The notes beneath the pieces were generated by a model. The model was not told the origin of the DNA, did no database searches, and saw nothing but the letters and a program-made list of their open reading frames with translations. Of a stretch of DNA of 64,000 nt, positions 53,799-60,612 are shown piece after piece. Origin of the DNA: CBDFKK01 sp965248815 (GTDB taxonomy: Bacteria; Pseudomonadota; Alphaproteobacteria; SMXP01); contig CBDFKK010000001.1 in NCBI GenBank assembly GCA_965248815.1, forward strand, positions 1-64,000, given 5' to 3'. Numbering within the stretch: the stretch's first letter is position 1; every line of letters starts with the position of its first letter. The translations under genes were made by a program, and so were the position numbers.

Positions 53799-54580
53799 CA
53801 GGGGCTGAAATCCACTTATCCGCAGTCCGAAAGTTGTTCAAACAAACCGAACCACCTCTGTTATGCCAAGAAAGGCGTAAAGCTTGCGCCGGACCTGGCG
53901 CAGAGCAATTGTGTCCTCGCGCGTGCTCTTCGTTCATTGGATAGGTCCGGTGAGGCGATTCCCTTTTTCGAGCGTGCCCTCGAAATCCAACCTCATTTCG
54001 GGCAAGCGCTTTTAGGGCTTGGCCGCTCTCTCAGCGAACTTGGCCGACACGATGCGGCGGTTCCGATCTTTCGCAGGGTGATCGCGTTGAAGCCGCGCTC
54101 AGTCGCCCCTTATGTCGGTCTTGCTGAGACCAAACGCTTTGCGCTGGACGACCCCGAAACCGATCAATTGCTTGCGCTCTGTGAGCGCACCGACTTGACC
54201 GAACCCGAGGCCGTCGAACTCAATTACGCCGCCGGAAAAATACTTGATGATTTGGGGCGCTACGACGAAGCGTTTGCCTATTTCAAGAAAGCGAACGACT
54301 TGACGACGACAAATTTTGACGGCGATGCCCATGCGGCGCGAATGATGGAGGTCATGGCTCGCACCACAAAGAAGTTCTTTGAAGAGCGCGCGGATTACGG
54401 GATTTCATCTCGCAAGTCGATCTTTATTGTCGGCATGCCGAGATCGGGCACGACGTTGGTCGAGCAAATCCTGTCAGCCCATCCTAATGTCTTTGGCGCT
54501 GGTGAGATCGAAACGCTTTACCGGGTCGTGATTGGGAAAATTGGTGCGAACCTCGAAGCGGAAGGGGAGCAAGCGATTGC

Positions 54581-54596
54581 GCGTCTGAGCGTCTGA
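54581..54596. repeat. 8-bp perfect tandem duplication (GCGTCTGA x2)
   Basis: Copies at 54581-54588 and 54589-54596. The second copy brings a TGA in frame and breaks the sulfotransferase coding sequence; deleting one copy restores it. Confidence 0.9.
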
Positions 54597-55138
54597 GCAA
54601 GAAAGACGTTGCCGCCTTGGCCGAAGATTATCTGAAGGACGCGACAAGACACGCGGGCTCATCGCCGCGCATCACAGATAAGCTGCCGCACAATTTTGAG
54701 CGTCTTCATTTTGTGGCTTTGATGTTCCCCAATGCCAAGATCATTCACTGTAAGAGAAATCCAATCGATACTTGTCTGTCCTGTTACACGAAGAACTTTT
54801 TAGGAACCCATGGTTACAATACGGATTTGACGAGATTGGCAACCCACTACAAGCAGTACGAAGCCCTAATGGCGCACTGGCATGCGGTCCTTCCGCAAGA
54901 GGTCTTCGACATCGAATACGAAGAGCTTGTCGCAGAGCCGGAAACCATGAGCCGCAAACTGATCGCGCAGGTCGGTTTGGATTGGCACGACGAATGTCTG
55001 CGCTTCCACGAAGTCCGGCGCTCGGTTCGCACGCCGAGCAATTGGCAAGTTAGACAACCGGTCTATCGGCGCTCTGTAGAGCGGTGGCGGCGTTATGAGC
55101 GGCATTTGGAGCCACTTCTGGCCGCGTTCGGGTCGTAG

Positions 55139-55664
55139 ACTGTCTTTTCCTTGCGGCGGTCCAAGCGGGCAAGTTCATTGCAGTGCAACATGACGTTCGG
55201 CACAGCAGTGAAGTTAGAGTGCGAAATTTCAAGTGGAGTTTTGGTGCGCGAACAAGCGGTTAGTCGTGCAATCTTTGTCCGCCCTTCAATGCCGCTAGAG
55301 GCTGTATGAATTATTGATTTGCAAGTGATGGTGGATAAATTGATTCACATCGATCTTTCAACGCGCTGTACGCTTTGCGATCATCAAATGTTCTGTGTTG
55401 TTCTCGCACTATGTTGCACATGGGCAACTTCAGCGGGAGAAATACAACCAAAGAGATATCGATCGTAGACAGAGAGCCCGCGAGAGATTTACCCTTTGTT
55501 CAAGTGAGCCGGGGGGCAACGAACAGTTATAGTTGGCCACTTTCCTTGTCGGTGCAAGCTGGGGGGTCTGTATCGACTGCGTAACTTTGGGGGGGGTGGC
55601 AAAGGCGGGCCGAAAGGCCCGCCTTTTCTTATGTGCAACTGGCTCGTGTGCGGCTACCCGCGCG
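55139..55664. other. Gene-poor interval between sulfotransferase pseudogene and halohydrin dehalogenase-like gene
   Basis: 525 bases with only weak short frames; the best (ending about 55584, GGSVSTA) has no ribosome-binding site and no recognised family. It contains a G-run (GGGGGGG at about 55589-55597) and the terminator at 55601. A small RNA ending at that terminator, or gene remnants, are possible but unsupported. Confidence 0.4.
55601..55630. terminator. Bidirectional rho-independent terminator
   Basis: AAAGGCGGGCC pairs perfectly with GGCCCGCCTTT (11 bp) around a GAAA loop, with TTTTCTT on the plus side and TTT on the minus side. It ends the minus-strand SDR transcript 38 bases after the stop and could end any plus-strand transcript coming from the left. 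Confidence 0.9.
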
Positions 55665-56393
55665 CTAGGCCCAGCCTCCCGCAAGCGAAACAACTTGTCC
55701 CGTAATAAAGTTAGCTTCTTGGCTTGCTAAGTAGGCCACCAGAGAGGCGGCTTCTTCTTGCGTTCCGAGCCGGCCTAAGGGAACGTTTTTTAATACGCGA
55801 GGCCCTTTTTCAGGATCGTTCATCAGTTCGGGTGGAAAGTAGTCTGGGCTTTCAATGAAGTTCGGCGCAATAGCATTCACTTGAATGTTGTGGCTGGCCA
55901 GCTCGAGGGCGAGCGATTTTACCATGGCGTTCACGCCGCCGCGCGCCGCTGCGTAGGGTGAATAGTTCTTGAGCCCGCCGATTGGTGCTGCTGACGTAAC
56001 GAAAATAATCTTACCCGACGTCTGCGCTTTCATGTGCGGCGTAACCGCGGCGGTGAACTCATAGGGCTGCACGAGTAACCGCTCAACCGTTTCGCGAACC
56101 AGCGACATGTCCGCCTTATCGATTGGCATTCGGTGGGCTGGATAAGCATCATTATTGATGAGAATGTCGATCCGCCCAAATTTGGCGAGCGCTTCTTGCG
56201 CGAGTTCTTCAGCATTCTGACTGGCGGCAGCCTTTAGTCCTTCGCCGTCTTGCTCAAATTCACCTCGCTTCTCCGACGACTTAAACGCGCGATCGTGGCA
56301 CAACACGTTTGCGCCTGTGGCGCGTAAGGTGCGCGCGGACGACATGCCTAAGAAATGCAATGTGTCGGTAATGAGGACGACGGAATCGCTCAA
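55665..56393 (-). CDS. Halohydrin dehalogenase-like SDR
   Basis: 242 residues, TTG start with AAGG upstream. An SDR fold with the two diagnostic halohydrin dehalogenase motifs. The cofactor loop is replaced by T-x4-F-x-G (Thr9, Phe14, Gly16 in LITDTLHFLGMSSA), which makes a halide pocket. The catalytic set is S-x12-Y-x3-R (Ser134, Tyr147, Arg151 in VTSAAPIGG and YSPYAAARGG), with Arg instead of Lys. CHDRAF, NNDAYPAHRMPID, IAPNFIESPDYFPPE and LAGGW follow HheC-type enzymes as I recall them. These enzymes make epoxides from vicinal haloalcohols and open epoxides with anions, without NAD. Substrate not predictable. Followed by the bidirectional terminator at 55601. Confidence 0.87.
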   Translation of the reverse strand: MSDSVVLITDTLHFLGMSSARTLRATGANVLCHDRAFKSSEKRGEFEQDGEGLKAAASQNAEELAQEALAKFGRIDILINNDAYPAHRMPIDKADMSLVRETVERLLVQPYEFTAAVTPHMKAQTSGKIIFVTSAAPIGGLKNYSPYAAARGGVNAMVKSLALELASHNIQVNAIAPNFIESPDYFPPELMNDPEKGPRVLKNVPLGRLGTQEEAASLVAYLASQEANFITGQVVSLAGGWA

Positions 56394-56472
56394 GGTCGTA
56401 CCTTATTAAGAAGGCGGCAGCCACTCCAAGAGAACGGCTGCCGCAAACGAACACTAAATTAAATTGCTAGAG

Positions 56473-57033
56473 CTACTCGGCCGCAGGCAGGCTAGCTGTA
56501 ACCGCTTCGATCAGCTCGTCGGCGTCAGGCTTCACTTTGCTTTCGAACGCTGCTGATACTGATCCATCCGGGCCAATTAGAATCTTGTGAAAATTCCAAC
56601 CCGGCGCGGCTGCATCGCCATAACTTTCGCGCGCCCACTGATAAAACGGATGGGCTTCGTCGCCTTTGACGACGTATTTGTCGGTCATGGGGAAATTAAT
56701 GCCGTAGTTGATGTCGCAAAACTCTTTGATTTCTTCGTTGGTACCCGGTTCTTGATTGCCGAAGTCGTTTGATGGAATGCCCAACACGACTAAACCTTGA
56801 TCTTGATAGGTTTCCCAAAGGGTTTGCAGAGCTTCGTACTGGGGCGTGTTACCGCAAAAGGATGCGACATTGACGACAAGCACGGATTTGCCCTCATAAT
56901 TCGAGAACGGCAATGACTCGCCGTCGATTGAATCGAATTCGAAATCATAGGCTGTCGCTGCTGAGGCTTGGGGCGAGGCAGCGACAAAACCCAGCAAGGC
57001 GACGACCACTGATAATGTTCTCAAGATGTCCAT
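56473..57033 (-). CDS. Periplasmic glutathione peroxidase, cysteine type
   Basis: 186 residues. Signal peptide (about 1-26, ASA cleavage) then a thioredoxin-fold GPx domain: VASFCGNTPQY with the active Cys60 in place of selenocysteine, Gln in PSNDFGNQEPG and the Trp in WNFHKILIGPDG. It reduces peroxides with thiol donors in the periplasm. It lies 79 bases upstream of the halohydrin dehalogenase-like gene on the same strand and may be co-transcribed. Confidence 0.93.
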   Translation of the reverse strand: MDILRTLSVVVALLGFVAASPQASAATAYDFEFDSIDGESLPFSNYEGKSVLVVNVASFCGNTPQYEALQTLWETYQDQGLVVLGIPSNDFGNQEPGTNEEIKEFCDINYGINFPMTDKYVVKGDEAHPFYQWARESYGDAAAPGWNFHKILIGPDGSVSAAFESKVKPDADELIEAVTASLPAAE

Positions 57034-57100
57034 TATTCGATCTCCAAAGGCCAGAGGGAATGCTCCGGCGAGGCGGGGAAGGTAAATCAGTCCTTCGGTT

Positions 57101-58735
57101 TTAGATCTTTCGGCGATAGGCGTCTAGTGCTTCGGGAGTGTCCAAATCCTCAAGAATGCCTGGTCCATCGGACACGGCCACCTCACACACGAGCTCCAGA
57201 TTTTCGGCGATCAAATGGCGGGCACCTGCATCGCCGGTGACTTGGCCCAGTTGTTCAAAGAGCTGGCGTCCCCACAGGACTGGATTGCCACGTTTGCCTT
57301 TGTGTGTCGGGACGCAAATCGCTCGGCCTTCCTCCGGGTCGAAGGCGGCGATGAGTTTGTTGATGTGTTTGGAGGAGACGCCAGGCATGTCGCCTAGGCA
57401 AATAATCACCGCATCGACATCAGGATCCAGTAAACCGATGCCGGCGCGCAAAGACGTGCTGAGGCCCTCTTCGAACTTTGGATTGTCGGCGAACGTCACA
57501 CGAAAACCCGAAAGCGCTTTTCGCACCAAGTTACCTTCATGTCCCGTAACGACAATAGTTTTGTCGTTCTGGCTGGCCATGACGATTTCCGTAACGCGTC
57601 GGATCATCGGCACACCGTCAAGTTCCGCCAGCAACTTGTTGGACTTACCCATGCGCTGCGATTGTCCGGCTGCAAGTATGACGGCGGCAATTTTAGGCGA
57701 CGAGGGCACATCGCTCTTCGGCATTTGAGATTTTGAATTTCTGGGCTGCGGTCGCGATGGGATTTCTTTGAGCAGTCCGCCGACGCCCATAGCGGCAATT
57801 TCCTTCGGCCCAACGTCAATGTCGGCAACCAGACGCCGCAAAACCCAATCCAGACCGTTGATCTTAGGGGAGCGTGCGCAACCAGGCAGTCCCACAATTG
57901 GGAGATCGTCAACCTCGCCCAGCAGCAATAAATTGCCAGGATCGACTGGCATGCCGAAATGACGAATTTTGCCGCCAGTTTCGACAATGCCTTGGGGAAT
58001 GGCATCGCGCCGATCGACGATTGCAGACGCGCCGAAAATCAAAACAAGATCAGACCCGGCATCAAGACAGGCGCGAATTGCGGTCGCGATGGCATCGGGT
58101 TGATGACCACTGCGGACGTGGTGGTTCAGGCTGCAACCGAGTGCTTCGATGCGCGATTCAATGATTTGCCGTGTCTTCTCAAGAACTGAAATTTTTGTGC
58201 CGGACAACTCAGTGAAGACAAGCCCGACTTTCTTGCTTTGGAAAGGCGCAACTCTTACCAACGGATCTTCGCTTTTTGCGATGGCCAACACACGCTCGAG
58301 AATGCCTTTGTCAACGGCAAACGGGATAATCTTGATGGTCGCCAGCATTTGCCTCTCTGCAACCAAGTCAAAGGACGCGAGCGTCGCCATTGTGACGGAT
58401 TCGTGGATGGCGTTCAATCGATTGACCGCTTGTTCATTGATCACAATGAGCCCAGGACTTGTCCCGTACAGATTAGCCCGCCCGGTAAAGGGCTCGTGCA
58501 CAATGACGTGCGGGCCGGCAATGGCCTTTGCCACCATATCTGCCGCTTCGTCTTCCGGGATGTCGCCTTCTTCCAATCGTGCGACGGTGACGTCACGAAC
58601 GCCGGCAGCCTTGAGATGTTCGACGTCGCCTTCGGACAGGTGCCGGCCTTTTTTGAAAACGGCATCCTTAGCTCGAATAGAATGCGCCAACACCGAGCCC
58701 GCTATCTCGCCTACGGGGATGGTTTCGAAAATCAA
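57101..58735 (-). CDS. Molybdopterin-binding plus MocA-type nucleotidyltransferase fusion
   Basis: 544 residues, TTG start overlapping the XdhC gene stop by four bases. N-terminal 330 residues are MoeA/MogA-like (PVGEIAGSVLAHSIRAKD, LIFGASAIVDRRDAIP, GLPGCARSPKINGLDW); the C-terminal part (about 345-544) is a MobA/MocA nucleotidyltransferase with AVILAAGQSQRMGKSNKLL and CLGDMPGVSS. It should attach CMP to molybdopterin for the Mo hydroxylase encoded upstream. Last gene of the cox operon. Confidence 0.92.
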   Translation of the reverse strand: MIFETIPVGEIAGSVLAHSIRAKDAVFKKGRHLSEGDVEHLKAAGVRDVTVARLEEGDIPEDEAADMVAKAIAGPHVIVHEPFTGRANLYGTSPGLIVINEQAVNRLNAIHESVTMATLASFDLVAERQMLATIKIIPFAVDKGILERVLAIAKSEDPLVRVAPFQSKKVGLVFTELSGTKISVLEKTRQIIESRIEALGCSLNHHVRSGHQPDAIATAIRACLDAGSDLVLIFGASAIVDRRDAIPQGIVETGGKIRHFGMPVDPGNLLLLGEVDDLPIVGLPGCARSPKINGLDWVLRRLVADIDVGPKEIAAMGVGGLLKEIPSRPQPRNSKSQMPKSDVPSSPKIAAVILAAGQSQRMGKSNKLLAELDGVPMIRRVTEIVMASQNDKTIVVTGHEGNLVRKALSGFRVTFADNPKFEEGLSTSLRAGIGLLDPDVDAVIICLGDMPGVSSKHINKLIAAFDPEEGRAICVPTHKGKRGNPVLWGRQLFEQLGQVTGDAGARHLIAENLELVCEVAVSDGPGILEDLDTPEALDAYRRKI

Positions 58736-59430
58736 GACTTCGGTCCCTTGCGCAAGGCGTCGGTCATTTGAGCAAGAATGGCGACAGCGATTTCTGGCGG
58801 CGTTTTCGCGCCAATGGCAAGGCCGACGGGACCATGAATACGGTCAAACGTATGTGTGTCGTGGCCCATGCGTTTGAGCCGCTCGAGCCGGGCCCCATGG
58901 GTTTTCTTGCTGCCGAGAGAGCCAATGTAAAAACAGTCAGTCTTGAGTGCCGCATCCAGCGCTGGGTCGTCGAGTTTGGGATCGTGGGTCAGGGTAACGA
59001 TTGCGGTTCGATGATCGGGCCCGAGGCCGGCGACGCCCTCATCGGGCCAATCGTTGAGCAGAGTGACGCCCGGAAAGCGCTCTGTCGTTGCGAAGGCTGA
59101 TCGGGGATCGATGATTGTGACGTCATATCCAGCAAGGGTGGCCATTTGCGATAGGGGCTGTGCGATGTGAACGGCGCCGACGAGGATCAAGCGCAAAGGC
59201 GCATTATATGTATTGAGAAAGAGCTGCCGCCCCTCCGTTTCGAAGACGCCGCTTTTGTCGCTGATCAACATCGATCGCGCAGCATCTATCAACTCTGTAT
59301 CAGCTACACCACTTTCGTCGTCAAAAGGATGAATGAGCGTGGCCTCGCCAGACTCAAGGTCGGTCGCGACGACGACTGGCCGTTTAGCGGCTACGTCTGC
59401 CAGGACTTGATCTATGATCGAGAGCTTCAT
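58732..59430 (-). CDS. XdhC family, C-terminal Rossmann part
   Basis: 232 residues. LILVGAVHIAQPLSQMATLAG opens the XdhC Rossmann domain (key piece LVGAVHIAQPL) and HGPVGLAIGAKTPPEIAVAILAQ closes it. XdhC-type proteins bind Mo cofactor, sulfurate it and hand it to molybdenum hydroxylases. The N-terminal part of the usual protein is encoded separately upstream; the two frames are in phase, separated by a stop and 27 bases. Confidence 0.9.
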   Translation of the reverse strand: MKLSIIDQVLADVAAKRPVVVATDLESGEATLIHPFDDESGVADTELIDAARSMLISDKSGVFETEGRQLFLNTYNAPLRLILVGAVHIAQPLSQMATLAGYDVTIIDPRSAFATTERFPGVTLLNDWPDEGVAGLGPDHRTAIVTLTHDPKLDDPALDAALKTDCFYIGSLGSKKTHGARLERLKRMGHDTHTFDRIHGPVGLAIGAKTPPEIAVAILAQMTDALRKGPKS

Positions 59431-59457
59431 GTCGGAAGCTTTGATAATGTGTTGCCG

Positions 59458-59784
59458 TCAGTCAATACGTTCGACAAAGACTTGAATTTTGCCACCGCAG
59501 GCCAGTCCCACTTCCCAAGCCTGACTATTGCTGACGCCGAACTCCATGAGTTTGGGTGTGCCAGTCTCAATGATATCGACGGCCTCGGCCACGACCGTGC
59601 CCTCGATGCAGCCGCCGGAAACCGAGCCCACAAAATCACCATCTTGGTTGATCGCCAGCTGGCTGCCCTCGGGACGTGGCGCAGAGCCCCATGTCGACAC
59701 CACCGTTGCGAGCGCCACTTGTTTTCCATCGCGTTTCCACGCGGCAGCTTGTTCTAGCGGATTTTCAGATGGCGCGGTGGACAT
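59458..59784 (-). CDS. XdhC family, N-terminal (XdhC_CoxI) part
   Basis: 108 residues. WKRDGKQVALATVVSTWGSAPRPEGSQLAI with SVSGGCIEGTVV and GLACGGKIQVFVE is the XdhC_CoxI domain, holding the conserved Cys of CGG. Whether this is a natural two-gene XdhC or one gene split by a nonsense codon cannot be decided here; such split pairs do occur in CO-dehydrogenase-type clusters. Three bases after coxM. Confidence 0.88.
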   Translation of the reverse strand: MSTAPSENPLEQAAAWKRDGKQVALATVVSTWGSAPRPEGSQLAINQDGDFVGSVSGGCIEGTVVAEAVDIIETGTPKLMEFGVSNSQAWEVGLACGGKIQVFVERID

Positions 59785-59787
59785 GGT

Positions 59788-60588
59788 TCACGTTTCGTTG
59801 CACGCAGCGACGGCGCGTTTGGCCATGACGATCGCCAAATGAGCGCGATAGTCAGCCGAGGCATGAATATCGCTATTGAGACCGTCGGCACTTACTTTCA
59901 AGTTCGCGACCGCATCGGGCGTGAAGTTCTGTTCGAGTGCGCTTTCGACGTCGTTCAGTCGGCGCACTCCCGGTGCGGCTCCTGTCAGGGCAGCGCGCAC
60001 GCCGTTCGGTCCTTGCGATACAAATACACCGGCGATGGCGTATCGCGATGCCGGATTTGGAAACTTGGCATAAGCGGACTTGTCTGGAATTTGAAATTCG
60101 ATCTTTGTAAGCACTTCGTTGTCGCCTAGCGCGGTTTCAAACATTTCTCCAAAGAAGTCGGCTGCACTAATCGAGCGCTCGGTTGTATGAATAATCGCTT
60201 CGAGTGCTAGGCACGCTGCCGGGTAGTCGGCTGCCGGATCGTTGTTGGCCACAGAGCCCCCGATGGTTCCGCGGTGACGCACATGGGGATCGCCGATCTT
60301 GCCGGCAAGAGACGCGAGTCCGGGAATGCGAGATTTGACGTCGTCAGAGCCGGCTACGGCAGCGTGGGTTTCACCGGCGCCGATAGTGAGCGTGCTGCCG
60401 GTCACTTCGATCCCTTTGAGTTCTGCAAGCTGGCCGATATCGATTAAGTCCGAGGGCATGGCCAATCGCTGCTTCATGGTCGGCAGCAATGTATGCCCGC
60501 CGGCGAGGATCTTGGGATCGTCGGCTTTGCTCAACAAAGATTTCGCCTCTTCGAGCGAAGCAGGGCGGTGATAGTCGAAGGCGTACAT
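59788..60588 (-). CDS. coxM: Molybdenum hydroxylase FAD subunit (CoxM-like)
   Basis: 266 residues. FAD_binding_5 domain with ILAGGHTLLPTMKQRL and the second flavin motif GTIGGSVANNDPAADYPA, then the CO_deh_flav_C domain. It passes electrons from the Fe-S subunit to the acceptor. Starts 24 bases after the large-subunit stop. Confidence 0.93.
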   Translation of the reverse strand: MYAFDYHRPASLEEAKSLLSKADDPKILAGGHTLLPTMKQRLAMPSDLIDIGQLAELKGIEVTGSTLTIGAGETHAAVAGSDDVKSRIPGLASLAGKIGDPHVRHRGTIGGSVANNDPAADYPAACLALEAIIHTTERSISAADFFGEMFETALGDNEVLTKIEFQIPDKSAYAKFPNPASRYAIAGVFVSQGPNGVRAALTGAAPGVRRLNDVESALEQNFTPDAVANLKVSADGLNSDIHASADYRAHLAIVMAKRAVAACNET

Positions 60589-60612
60589 GCCGGTTCTCCC
60601 TATTCGATCATA

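Larger units (their letters stand above)
52574..53859 (+). mobile_element. Intact IS3-family insertion sequence, 1286 bp
   Basis: Terminal inverted repeats begin AGAGGTGGCTCGG at the left and AGAGGTGGTTCGG (reverse strand) at the right, 12 of 13 matching. A second shared block (GATAAGTGGA) lies further in. The element carries orfA and a full-length orfB with all three catalytic residues, and is flanked by perfect 4-bp GTTA duplications, so the insertion is recent and the element may still be active. Confidence 0.93.
52260..55138 (+). pseudogene. TPR-sulfotransferase gene broken by IS insertion and an 8-bp duplication
   Basis: Three pieces of one gene. Piece one (52260-52573; a TTG start is assumed, the start is uncertain) has TPR units ending GRTKDALR. 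Excising the insertion sequence and one GTTA target copy joins it in frame to YAKKGVKLAPD at 53864. Piece two has more TPRs and the sulfotransferase PAPS-binding motif IFIVGMPRSGTTLVEQIL. It then hits a stop at 54594-54596 created by a second copy of GCGTCTGA. Removing that copy restores ARLSKKDVAALAEDYL and the rest of the sulfotransferase domain (HCKRNPIDTCLSC, 3'-phosphate motif) to 55138. The gene is doubly disrupted. Confidence 0.9.

Noticed and set aside
55375..55584. 70-codon plus-strand frame before the terminator
   Set aside because: No ribosome-binding site, no recognised domain and a start only at TTG; left as part of the gene-poor interval.
56473..57033. Selenocysteine glutathione peroxidase
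   Set aside because: The active site codon encodes Cys, and no TGA lies in the frame.
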